From Antedon mediterranea (taxonomy: Eukaryota; Echinodermata; Crinoidea; Comatulida; Antedonidae), in assembly GCF_964355755.1 (NCBI RefSeq), contig NC_092677.1, positions 13,230,601 to 13,294,600 of the forward strand: 64,000 nt of DNA, written 5' to 3'. Position numbers and translations under genes: made by a program. The notes below the pieces were generated by a model that saw only the letters and a program-made list of their open reading frames with translations, was not told the origin of the DNA and did not search any database. Shown piece after piece: positions 48,891 to 60,285 of this stretch (the stretch's first letter is position 1; the number at the start of each line of letters is the position of its first letter).

Positions 48891-51498
48891 TTAGTTTATT
48901 TTGTCTATTTATAAGTGAAAAACCTATTTTGATTAACTGTATTAAAACTGCAAAATATTCAGTCTTTTTTATTAACCTTTATTTTTATATTTTTGGGAAA
49001 CAATACATCTTTTTCTTTGACAAGAAACAGTGTTTCAATGCAGTACTGGCCGTATACAATTAGCAGAAGGTAAACAAATAATAAATATATAATATCCAGT
49101 GAGAGCAGAAATTTAAAATAGAAAGTTAAAAACTACTCCACCTACTTTTAAAAAATTTTTTTTTAGAGGGGGAAAAAGGTAAGAATCGTTGGAATTATTA
49201 TTTAATCATTTTTAAATTGCATTTGACATTCCAAATTGTTTGTATACGAGTATACGCCAATCGGAATTTAAAAGGGGACCAAATTATGTTAACTACTCTG
49301 GGGAAAATGGGCATCTTGGAGATTTTTGAAAAAAAAAGAATATTTTAAAAAAACAAATCTTTTCAAATAGGAAAAAAATTATTTTCATTTCTGTTGTTTT
49401 TGGATGGAAATTATTTTCTTTAAAAAGTTGAAATCAACTTTTATTGTAAAAGGGAAAATATTTGCACACTTGGTGTTTTTGTTTCGTTTTGGCTTTGCTT
49501 GGTTTTAGTATTAATATAAAAAGTATTAAAGTAAAAATTCCAGATATAGTAAAAGGTACTAAGGAAAGTATGACTTCTTGTAAATACTTAAACAATATTT
49601 TATGATTGGCAGTTGATGACTTGTTATCTAAATATGCACATGTTTTATATGGTCCAACCTGACTACAATATTACTACTTTATGAGTGACAAGACTTGTTC
49701 AATACATCAACAGGGAATGTACTTTACCAGACCTATCAATATCAAGGAGGTACTTTATACCTACTTAAATAATAAATTATCTTTGGAGTACAAATTAAAG
49801 GAAATAGGATGGTATACAATTTTACATATGGATACCCACAAATGATGACTATCTGCTCGACATTTCTATGCACTTTGGGTGGAATGCTGCGGAGCTGTAA
49901 CTGTTGCAATGTCTTGTCGTTTTCAATCAATCAAACCATACCACTACCATGGATGTGAATGATTGAATCTGTCAGACCAGGAAAGACAGCATAAGATACT
50001 TGTCAAAAGGGGTTTGTGAAGAGCAGGAACAATGCTGTGCTGGCTACACCCTAGACAGTTGATGAATCAGGTCAGCTGAGTTGTTAATACTGGTAAAAGT
50101 TGTTGCCAAAGTAGTTAAATATTGATATGTAAGCCGATATCCCTGAGTTTTACCTGCCTGCTTATGAGTGTACATTATATCGAGAATGTCATGCTTTTCC
50201 TGATGGACAGACTGTAGAGGGCCGCAATGCAACTTGTGATTAAGATCAACAATTCAACTTAAGTGATATTTACTTAAAGGTACAGTCCCGATAGCGTCCC
50301 GACAATGAATGGAACGATTTATACGCATGCGCAGATTAATCTTTCGTATATATTACCATCCCCTTCCATCTACTACCCAAGATTCAACAATATTATTTAG
50401 TTATTTTATTCATTTTTACTTTATCTCTACCAATAGTAAATTAATCACTGTCCCCTTGATACAGTGGTTGTTTTGTGAACCAGTTCACCTGGATAACCCC
50501 CTACACGTCTTGAATGATGAACTGAGTTTATATTTAAATTACATACATTTTTTTCAGGTAAATCATTTTTTTTCTCGATACATCCTTAATTTTCGAATGA
50601 GTATTTCGCCCAGTATAAATCATTTATTATCCAGATTTTTTAGTCGAAAACGCAAGCTCGCAATACAGAACCATAACTCTAAATATGAACGATTGAATGA
50701 TGAATAAAGGTGGTGGTTAACCACAAAAGAAATATAAAAATAACTCTAAATATGGTCTTTACTTTTTTCATATTCTACTGTTGTTTGATACCTTAGAAGT
50801 ACTGTAATATTCTCGTATATAAACTATTCAGGTAGACACTAGTCAGTTTGATTACAAGTTGAACAAGGTTGATTGTATGAAATATGGGTTTACCGTCGGT
50901 AATCTTGATTGGATTACGATTGTTAATAATTACTCAATTCAGATGTAAGCCTAGGCAATTTATTTTAACTTAAACTACTTTGGAGAAATAGCCATCAATG
51001 AAGAGAAATCCTCTTTCTTATAGCTAATAAATTCATCTACAATTAAAAGATATTGTACTTATAACACAACATAAAATTATATTTTAATTGTTGAAGTTTT
51101 ATCGGTAAATATTTGATTATGCCCTTTGCATATGAGTAATGCTAAATTTTACAAATGTAAAGACAAATGTAATATTGTAAATCAAATCAATTCCACACTC
51201 ATGATAAATCATTAGGGTCGTTGATGTATGCATAGATCAAATCAATATTAAGCTAAATTAACTCTCATAAATGCTTGAATAATCACCAATGTCATATAAG
51301 GACTGTGACTTCTATACAAGTTTGTGGTACTTTTAAGTCTTCAGTATATACTGTATAACACTTTTCTGTAATGATCAAAGCAAAGCCGATTAGATGATAT
51401 GCGTATCCTGTACGCATATGATAGATGCTCTCTCTGTGTGTACGACTAACAACATAGTTACAGTAACACTTTTCTTACTTTATTAAAACACCGTGCTT

Positions 51499-51903
51499 AA
51501 AACTGAACATTCCAACTTGCTTAAATACTACAATTAAAACTGAGCATTTCGACTTGCTCAAATTCTACGACTAAAACTGAGGATTCCAACTTGCTTAAAT
51601 ACTACAATTAAAACTGAGGATTTCGACTTGCTCAAATTCTACGACTAAAACTGAGGATAACAACTTGCTCAAATACTACAATTAAAACTGAGCATTTTGA
51701 CTTGCTCAAATTCTACGACCAAAACTGAGGATAACTTAACTTGCTCAAATACTACAATTAAAACTGAGCATTTCGACTTGCTCAAATTCTACGACTAAAA
51801 CTGAGGATCCCAACTTGCTCAATACTACAATTAAAACTGAGCATTTCGACTTGCTCAAATTCTATGACTAAAACTGAGCATTCCAACTTGCTCAAATGCT
51901 ACG
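51499..51903. repeat. 37-bp satellite with dimeric (74-bp) organisation
   Basis: Eleven tandem monomers of about 37 bases, each starting AAAACTGAG or AAAACTGAA and containing ACTTGCT(C/T)AAAT. Two monomer types alternate: one ends ATACTACAATT, the other ATTCTACGACT. The higher-order unit is therefore about 74 bases. Small indels occur in monomers 7 and 9. Confidence 0.95.
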
Positions 51904-51923
51904 TTTATTAACCATCTTATAGT

Positions 51924-52592
51924 CTAAGACCCCATTTACACTTTCGTTTGGGTCCAGGGCCGGTCCTGGGTCGGTCCTGGGCCGGTTGCAAATATTTACT
52001 TTTTAGGCCGGCCCAGAGCGTTTACACTACCGACGCAGATTACTGGTCGTAAATAATTTTATCGGAAGTACCATTGCATGCTGGGATACGAAGTACAGTT
52101 TGTTTACATTTTTCTCTCTCGATCGTCAATTCAACTCTCCGCGGGAACCGACCGTTTTATACTTATAGTACTGTATTGTTGTTTTTTGTCCCATTAAAAA
52201 CAAAATGAACCCCACTGTTTGATATATAATATGGCTATATTTTATGTATATGCGAAACAAGCGGAGGAATACTTTATTGAAAGAAGATGTCTGAAAATAA
52301 ATTTAACTATATAATGAAGAAAACAAATTGTCGCCCGAAAAGGAGGAAGGTATGTACTGAGAATATCGGATCGTCATAACAACAACCTCATAAAAAGGTC
52401 AAACGTTGTTCACGGTTCACTGCGTAAGCCGGCCCAAACGTAAAAGCCGCTCCTGAACCTACCTGGAGAGGTGGCCCAGATCTGCGTCCGGCCCAGGGCC
52501 GGCCTAACTTTTTGGAGTATTTACACTTATCAATTGCCGACCCAGGGCCGACCCAGGGCCGGCCTAAATCGTAAGTGTAAATGGGGTCTTAG
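51924..52592. mobile_element. 668-bp foldback DNA element with GC-rich subterminal repeats
   Basis: Ends CTAAGACCCCATTTACACTT and the inverse AAGTGTAAATGGGGTCTTAG are almost perfect inverted repeats, flanked by AGT on both sides. Next to each end are several copies of GGGCCGG(C/T)C(T/C)(G/A)-type words (CCAGGGCCGGTCCTGGG, GACCCAGGGCCGGCC). The AT-rich middle has no transposase, so the copy is non-autonomous. Confidence 0.85.
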
Positions 52593-52869
52593 AGTATATA
52601 ATAAGACAGTGCTCAAACAAGAGGAACAGTGAATAAACTCAAAGAATACTATATATTTTTACCTGCCACAAAGATATAGTACTAAGACAAATACATCTAA
52701 ATTGGTGTTACGAAGATTTGACAGTGGCGCTGAATCGACTGAGGCGGTTATTCGATCATTTACGGTACACAATTTTTAAAGTGATAAGCAGTTCTCAAGG
52801 TTGTATAAAGCAATAAGGTATCAATCAAAAAAAAAAGAGAAGTGAAAAAGATTAATACCTCTCTGCTAA

Positions 52870-53380
52870 ACATCCATCATAGTGGTGTCGCAAATGTAAC
52901 ACATGAGCTAGGCTGTGATTTTAATGATTCATTTATCAACAAGACAGGTCGGAGGCCACCCCAGCCATCTAAGCCTCTGCTTCCCTTCAGCACATTATTT
53001 CTGAATCTTAGCAGATACGTAAGCCTAGCGACTAAGCATGATCCTACACCCTAATGATTGACATATCAATGCTAACATATCAACGCGTTTAACTGATAAT
53101 TGACAATACAAATCCCTCTGATTGATTCCTTACCCCATCCTTATGGAGATATCCCAGACCGAAACAACTCACTAAAAATGTCCTAAGAGTGGGGTATTCA
53201 AAGAACGATATGGACAGGGAGAGTAATTTTGTTTCTAATTGTCGTACAGAGTCCCTGGAAGGTTGCAGGATTAGAGAGAGTGAAATTTGCGTTTTAAGAT
53301 TTGATGTCTTCATTAAAGGCCTTTTTGTGATTTGACAGGGGATTGGCGCAGTCAAATGCTTGTTTTTATAATCCTATATT
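52870..53380. promoter_or_regulatory. Candidate distal regulatory block
   Basis: About 500 bases of non-repetitive, balanced-composition sequence (for example AACAAGACAGGTCGGAGGCC, GGAGATATCCCAGACCGAAA, AGGGGATTGGCGCAGTCAAA). Short frames on both strands (70 and 88 codons) match no family I know. It is the most coherent non-coding island in the downstream desert and a good candidate conserved element. An unrecognised exon cannot be excluded. Confidence 0.3.
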
Positions 53381-54048
53381 CAAGTCTGAGGTTTATGACA
53401 ACTTGTCATCCTTACAAGTAGACGTCAAGTATAGAATTTATACATAACTTTCATTACATTCCATATTTACTGATATCATCAAAGACTTCCCTAGTTTTAA
53501 GTGTTCAATTTTTTTCGCATAGTTTTGAGGACATGTTTTGTTTTTAGACGTGTTATTGACAGAAAGAAAGTACTGAAATAGCCAGCTGGCACGTATAGAT
53601 ATTTTTTTGATTGAAGGTACAATATTTTGTAAATAAAGGTAAAAATATTGTCCAAAAATTAAAGTCGAAAATACCTAAAAAATGAGAAATAGGCAATAAA
53701 AAAAAAACATGATGTAAATATGGTTTAGTTTTAACATTTTGATTGTTATACCTTTTGTGTTAAATAAATAAATTACTATTTGAAGAGAAAATACCTGATG
53801 AAGGACTGTATCCACATTTCAAAGACAATCGCATCAAGAGTCCAATGCAAAAACCTGGAAGGAAATGAATCTAAATATAAATTCAATTCTTAGCCCTAGG
53901 CTGGGCTGGGTAAAAAACAACAGCTAAAGATTAAAAATAATTAATAATATAGGGAAGGGATAAATATACAAGTATTATAATATAATTTAAAAAGTCTATA
54001 AATAATTTGTATATTACTGAAGGTGATAATCTAAAACAGTCTATGGTC

Positions 54049-54300
54049 TTGCTTCTGCTACGAAAAAATAACCAGTTATTAACCGTATGAATAACAGCAG
54101 AAACAGGACAAATTTTCAGTAGGCCTAACTGGTTGACAGCCTGTAAATAACAGTTAAAAACATCCAATCAACATTGGTGTTTGCAACTTTTAGCTTCAAC
54201 ACAAAATAACGGTTTATGAATAAGTCAAAACTGCATTAACGTTTGAAATGACCGCCAGAGCCCATTGCATTTTGGGTAATGCTAACGATTTCCGTTGATG
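54049..54300 (+). mobile_element. Foldback-type repeat family E, copy 1
   Basis: Starts GCTTCTGCTACGAAAAAATA, with the inverse AACAGCAGAAACAGG at 54093-54108 and ACCAGTTATTAACCGT between. It then continues with GCAACTTTTAGCTTCAACAC, AAAATAACGG and CATTTTGGGTAATG, all shared in order with 60010-60285. Confidence 0.65.
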
Positions 54301-54460
54301 ACCACCCACTGATTTAAACAGTTATTATTTGATTTAGTAGCAGAACTGTAGTCGATACAAACATCTATGTTTTAAATCTATTTTGAAATAAAAGGTTTAT
54401 TAGGAAACAGACTCTTTAAATAATAGTAATTGGTATATTACTGAAGGTTTAGAACGAAAA

Positions 54461-54640
54461 TTGTAGTACAGTAAAAAGAAGGAGGTTTATATATGATAAC
54501 AGATTATGTAATGGGAGTGTAATATCTTTAATAGGGGATATTTTAAAGTGGAAAATGATATGTAAAGAGAAGGGAGATTATGTTTAAAGGAAGGGTTTGT
54601 TTAATTTGAAGGAAAAGAGGAAATGGTTGATCATCATTAA
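54461..54640. repeat. Purine-rich tract
   Basis: The + strand is biased to A/G (GAAGGAGG, AGAGAAGGGAGA, GGAAAAGAGGAAA). Simple low-complexity sequence. Confidence 0.5.
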
Positions 54641-55282
54641 AACCTCTGCAATTACTGATATCACAGAATATTTTATCAAAAAAAATATAGAAGCTGTTGT
54701 CATTGAAATATTTTTCATAAAGATCAACATAAAAGGAAAATGGAATTATAGGAAAGATTGATCAACCCTCTGAAGAAACAAAATTAGTTTAACGTAATTG
54801 ACAAGTTAAAGCCTGTTGCACAAAACGACACATCGATTCTGGCGTGACAGCCAAGCGTGGAAAGAGCTCATACTAATCCACTTGTGTTCTCGTGATTTTG
54901 ACATACAACATTTTAAAAACGACAAACATTCCTCGGATATATGTCCTTGATAGAAAAAAATAATTGCTGATTGACATCTAAAATGTGAAATTATGTTTTT
55001 CGAAATTTGCTAGCTGATGTAATTTTATTACAGTTTGACACAAGGTCTAGCAGTTAACATAGAACAGTTCTGTATGTGAATCTTGAGTCAAATTGTTAAC
55101 AAGTTTTTTTCTATCATTAAATACAGTGATTGTGTAAAAAATTGTTATTCTTCTTTTATTCTGTCCTGCTTTTCCGCGCAAGTTGCAATACACACTATTA
55201 CATTATTCTCATCGAGACATTTTTAAGGGGACACTTTGTCGAGTCCTTTGAAGTACAGTAGAACCAATATTTAAAGACTTCT

Positions 55283-55390
55283 TCCCTGCAATTTTGGACG
55301 TTTTTTGGAAAATAATACATATATATCACTTTAAAAACATTAAACCATGTCATTTCTTGTCTTAAATGTACGTTTTATGGTAAATTATGA
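55283..55390 (+). repeat. Dispersed repeat family G, copy 2
   Basis: GCAATTTTGGACGTTTTTTG, CCATGTCATTTCTTGTCTTA and ATGGTAAATTATGATAAAAA parallel 39945-40058. The element may extend to about 55910, through a CG-rich middle (AGGCCTAGCCTAGCTAGGC) and TGCATTTTGGGATTTATAGC. Confidence 0.5.
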
Positions 55391-57065
55391 TAAAAAGTGA
55401 GAAACAATGCACTACCTAAGTAGCTCGCGGCGATCGACCTCTCATGGACGGTCTTAGGCCTAGCCTAGCTAGGCTTAGTTTTGTAGGCCTAGCTGGTAAA
55501 CATCGGTAACGTACGAACATCGTACGCGAGCTATATACCTAGCCTGACGTTGTATAGTTGCTGCATTAATTGTCTTTCTATTTTTGCCAGACTCCGTTGA
55601 TACAAATTGGGGAAAACCCGGTATTTTCGCTGAAAAGTTAGGAGTCTTTCATTTGTTTTGGCCTCACGATCGATCGAAAAGTGGGCGAATTACAGGTGAA
55701 AAACAAAAATATCAATCCGCGCGCAATGCATTTTGGGATTTATAGCGGGCCGCTATAATTATTTTCTATCGACTTATTTTTCACATTTTTAACCATTTAA
55801 AGACGAAAAAAGTTATCGCAATAGGACCATATAGTATTATTTTTACATTAAATATAGTTTGTGATCTTAAATTAGATCTAAAAAACGTAGGGAATGGGGC
55901 TTTAAGATACATTCATGACCTACTGTAGATATGAGTGGAAATAGATGAAAAATAGGCGTTGAGTCAAACAAATTGCAACAGTTTGTTTTTTTGCTGAAAT
56001 ATGCTCAACTATATGTAGATATTATCATATCCAAAATCTACCCTGATCTGCCCATTATAAATTACCTAATTTACATAAAATCAAATCAAAATGGTTGCCA
56101 TTATACAACTTTGATCCCAATTATCGCTTAAACCATAAGAATTTGGTATAAGAATGTATTGAACACAAATATAAACATGACCCCAAAGATTCAGAATAAT
56201 ATATTTGATTTTTCTTTGGGGTCAAGTTCAAAGGTCATTCCAGTTTGGCATCTAAATTATGCTAATTATCTCTTAATCCATTCATGACCTAATGTCCTCT
56301 TAATAGGGGTTGGCCATAGTAATATAACCCCACCCTCTAATTTAAACTAAATTCGCACACTAGGCTTATATGGTAGATCCGATTATAATCCCACCCCTTA
56401 ATTTCCCCCCTGAATCATGTACCCACCTAGCAAAACTCCAAAGTTTACACATACTGGGGCAAACACCAAACAAAATGCAGTTGCTAAAACACTAGGGTTT
56501 GGATAAGAAAAGTAAATGTGGTAAAGAAATTATACTCGGTTATATTCAGTAATCTGATGGGTTTTTTTTTATTAAACTTAATACTAGGTTGATTATTACT
56601 GATTGTTTTTTTCTTCATGATAGGTTTGTTATTCGCTTCCTGACACAATGGTAATTTATCTATATAAACCCTGAGGAGGGAATCTATAAAAGTAAACTTG
56701 TTTGCAAATACCGATAAATTTTGTTACGTGGCAGCTGTCGGTAGAGACAAGGATTAAGAGAGGGCATGTCTGTGTGTCAAAATCTTCAACGATACCTCAA
56801 TCAGACAGGTACCTTCCAAAATGAATTGATCAAGATTACCATTTACCGTCATTGGCTTTGTGGCATATTAAACATTCAATTACAATTAAAGAATGTATTT
56901 TTTGTTGTAAGTTATCAATGACATTTAACAAAAGTTATCTTTGTCATTTGGTTGGTTGATTACGTATCTTTATCACATGAGGTGTATAATTTTCGATCTA
57001 GCCTCACATGTGCAAAATGTACGAGGTGCTGATGACTATTACACATTCAAAAACCAACATGTAGT

Positions 57066-57254
57066 CAGTGGCATAATGGCTATGAGCGCTCACTAGCGCA
57101 ACCATGGGCCCTAGAGCCTACAGGAGCCCCTGAGCAGTGCCAAGAGGAAAATTCAGGCACTAAAGTAAAATATGTCGAAAAAGGCTTCCAGCATTAGAGG
57201 GCCACTTAGTGTTCCTAAACCAGGGGCCTCAGGCATGTCTGTGTTACGCCACTG
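57066..57254. mobile_element. hAT-type MITE, CAGTGGCRTAA ends, copy 2, with 8-bp target duplication
   Basis: Begins CAGTGGCATAATGGC and ends GTGTTACGCCACTG. It is flanked by a perfect 8-bp direct repeat, CATGTAGT (57058-57065 and 57255-57262), the diagnostic target duplication length for hAT transposons. The interior lacks a transposase and shares GC-rich blocks with 35132-35302. The intact duplication suggests a fairly recent insertion. Confidence 0.9.
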
Positions 57255-57267
57255 CATGTAGTGTACG

Positions 57268-57576
57268 TAGTGAGTGAGTGGCCGAGCGGTTAAGACCGTG
57301 GAACCGTAATCACGTAGCCATAACATCGGCAGGGGTTCGAGGCTCACTCACTCCATGGTTCTAGTGGTAGAACGAGTCTTCTCGGATAAGGACTATAAAC
57401 CGTAGGTCCAGTGTACACAACTTGCTCGTGTGCACTTTAAAGAACCTAGTACATCTTTCGAAACGAGTAGGGGGTTACCCCGGCGTACTAGTACATCACA
57501 GCCACTGATCACCAACTGGGCCCTCTGGGAGATCAGTCTTTGAGTATAAAGATAAAACAAACAAACAAATCAAACA
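57268..57576 (+). mobile_element. tRNA-type SINE family S1, full-length copy
   Basis: The tRNA-like head GTGAGTGGCCGAGCGGTTAA (A box) ... AGGGGTTCGAGGCTCACTC (B box) resembles a long-arm (Ser/Leu) tRNA. A conserved body (TTCTAGTGGTAGAACGAGTC, GTCCAGTGTACACAAC, GAACCTAGTACATCTTTCGA, GGGCCCTCTGGGAGATC) leads to an AAACAAACAAACAAA tail. Other copies lie at 7480 and 46800. This is the best reference copy in the window. Confidence 0.85.
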
Positions 57577-57663
57577 ATACGTCATCTAAAACGACTCTAC
57601 TCCAGCTTTTAACATACAGAGTAGGGTGTTACTAAACATAATGAATCCAGGCTTACTGGACTT

Positions 57664-57786
57664 AAGCTATGTCCATACTATTAAACTATTTTGACAAAAA
57701 AGATGTATGTATCCATATAAGGTAGTGATATGATATCATCATGTCCATATATGGGAACGTCACACTTTTTTGTAACATAGACTTAG
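57664..57786. mobile_element. Foldback MITE family A, copy 9 (degenerate)
   Basis: The left end AAGCTATGTCCATACTATTA is diverged and the core keeps CCATATATGG. The right inverted repeat is largely lost (TGTAACATAGACTTAG). Confidence 0.7.
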
Positions 57787-59230
57787 AAAGGTGGAACATT
57801 CACAAATGTTCATTATTTGCCTACAAATTGATGAAAAAATCATGTTAATTAAATCTTATTTAAATATTTATTATAATTATGGAGATTCTTACTCAATGTT
57901 TTAAAAGCTAATCACAAAAAAAATGTATCTATTTTACATAAAATAATCGAGCTTCTTTAGATTTGTATGTATAAAAATTAATTTGTTATTTTGCCTAATT
58001 TTTTCATTTCAATAATAGTTTTATTTCTGGTTTCAATTAGTTTACTTTTAAGAATTGTTTGAATATAAAATATCAAATTTAAGTGTATCCTAAGTTGAAT
58101 AAAGTTTCTAAAAATGGCGACAAATTTATGAATTCAACAATTTCACTTACATTTACTGCCTACTGTTAAATGTAATTTGACAGTTATAATTGTTAATAAC
58201 TTTCAAAAAACTTGCGCTTGATTTTTGAGACAATGCCAAAGACTTGAGGGAGTTTAAACTGTGGGTTGATTTGGGATGATGTACAGTGATTACGAGCCCC
58301 TTCCTGGGTTGTTATTCTGGTATAAGCTTTAAACTAACATCAAACTTATTGATATTGAATGAGAGTTGACAATTGTACAAGATAGCAAGGTAGAGTTTCA
58401 AATCTGCCATTCTTAATTCACCAATTACTATCAATATGGCGAATGAGAAGGAAGTATACGCCATACCAAAAACCGTGAGTTGAGTGACAGAATCAGAAAC
58501 CTCACGAAACATGCAGTGTTCAATTTAGATCAAAGTTAGATCAAAGTCCTTCTGCTAAGCTTTGGATAGCACTGTCCCCCTGGTGTCCATCAAATAGCTA
58601 TGCGCTGGCCGTGTCAAACCATTCGCTTGTAATCGCATGCATTTAGTTTATTGCAAATCAACTAGTGTTATGAAAGGCCAAAAGTAAAGTAACATCAGCT
58701 ACTTCCCTAGATAACAGTAAACAATCAAATTTATACATGTTTTATATTGCAATTTTACTTAGTGTGATTTTTTGAATTCTCAAGGCTGCAACAACTGAAA
58801 AATATTGTATTATTTAATGGTAAAAGAGGGAAAAATTATACACTTATAAAAACTATAACATTTATCACATGTCATATCTGTAAAAGGTGACCTCAATTCA
58901 AATTAAATAATAAATGGATACTTTTAAGTTTTATTTCTATTATATTATATACAATGTATCAGTTTCGTGTTTTTAATAGTTAAAGTGGCTTTTATAAGTC
59001 AAACAATATTAATATTAAACATTGAAAGTTGAATGGGGGTGAAGTGGGAATATTTTCATTAGTTTTATTGACTATTCTATTCTATTCAATGAGACACAGA
59101 CAGTCTGTCAACGAATAAAACTATTTTTACTATTCAATGAGCAAAGCCTTGCATTTGTTTTATATCACACATTGTTATAAAGAAGTATGCTATATCAGTG
59201 ACGAGTGGCTATTGAAAGTAAATATAAAGT

Positions 59231-59574
59231 GGCTGTGCAATAGCATCAGTGATTAGAACTATCATGTAATAGAACTAAAACGGTTATAAACCATACAGTA
59301 ATATTAATAATTTGTAAAAATTAGTATCAAGGGCAAACCCCTGGATCCGCACTGGAAATAAAATAATCAAATGGCTGTGCAATAGAACTAGTGATTAGAA
59401 CTACATGCAATAGAACTAAAACGGTATTAACCATACGGTAATATTAATAATTTGTAAAAATTAGTATCAAGGCCAAACCCCTGGATTCGCACTGGAAATA
59501 AAATAATAAAATGGCTGTGCAATAGAACTAGTGATTAGAACTATCATGCAATAGAACTAAAACAGTATTAACCA
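59231..59574 (+). repeat. Tandem repeat, about 140-bp unit, 2.4 copies
   Basis: Units begin GGCTGTGCAATAG at 59231, 59373 and 59513. They share AACTAAAACGG, TAATATTAATAATTTGTAAA and AAACCCCTGGAT(C/T)CGCACTGG with very few differences, so the duplication is recent. The third unit is partial. Confidence 0.92.
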
Positions 59575-60009
59575 ATGAAATCATGGGTGAATTCAGAATT
59601 TTCGGGGGAGCCAACATATAATATTAATTGTCGGACAAAAATAGATATAAAAAAAGGAGAATTATTTTTTTGTTTTTAAGCCAGGCTTCTTTCTCAAAAG
59701 ACTCGAGCATTTCCCAAAGAATTTTTAAAAACCAGCATAAAGGCATCACATCTGGTGTAATGTCAATCTCATTACCATTGTATAGTTTGATGTGTCTGTC
59801 TACTGTCATTACTACATCAATAAAACATTGAAATGAAATAAACATTTATATGAAAACAATTAACCTTTTTGACTGAATCAACATGGTACACAAATTAACA
59901 AAGGCAATGAAGAAAAATTGTTTTATTATGAAATATTTTTTTGTTATTCCTAACCTGAAACTTTTATTAATTGGTTAGTTTGATCCGGATTACACTAATG
60001 ATGGAGCTA

Positions 60010-60285
60010 TAACTGTTTCTGCTGAATAAAAATAACCGGTTAAAAACGGTGTGAATAAATTAACTCCAATTTCTTGGGAGCAGAAACCGGTCAATTTTTT
60101 AGTAACCGGTTAAATGGAAGCACAAAAATAACGGTTAAAAACACCCATTCATTTCGGTGTTAGAACGGCATTTAACCGCTTATTGCTGGGCAACTTTTAG
60201 CTGCAACACAAAATAACGATTTTTTTTATTGACAGCTGCTGACCTTGAGACAACTACACATTTTGGGTAATTTTAAAGATTTCTA
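60010..60285 (+). mobile_element. Foldback-type repeat family E, copy 2
   Basis: AACTGTTTCTGCTGAATAAA on the left and GGGAGCAGAAACCGGTC at 60077-60092 are inverted ends, with AACCGGTTAAAAACGGT palindromes between and after. The right part shares GCAACTTTTAGCT, AACACAAAATAACG and CATTTTGGGTAAT with 54049-54300. Confidence 0.65.

Larger units (their letters stand above)
34791..51490. other. Gene desert downstream of tsh, middle part
   Basis: No coding gene is supported. Contents include an hAT-like MITE (35132-35302), an (ATT)n tract, a CCTCCGCCAAGGAGG repeat (37008), a purine-rich tract (38036-38330), family A MITEs, a foldback element at 44258 and SINEs at 46076 and 46800. Candidate regulatory blocks are near 35790-36010 and 44880-45180. 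The small frame at 41518-41712 is not recognised. Confidence 0.6.

Noticed and set aside
50309-50707. 132-codon open frame on the + strand
   Set aside because: No family recognised and AT-driven composition. It lies among simple sequence, with no sign of exon structure.
51499-51903. CRISPR-like array of 37-bp repeats
   Set aside because: Monomers are contiguous with no unique spacers, and the sequence is clearly metazoan. It is a satellite.
57273-57350. Functional tRNA-Ser/Leu gene
   Set aside because: The A and B boxes are good, but the sequence is the head of a repeated SINE with a body and A-rich tail and does not close as a full cloverleaf.
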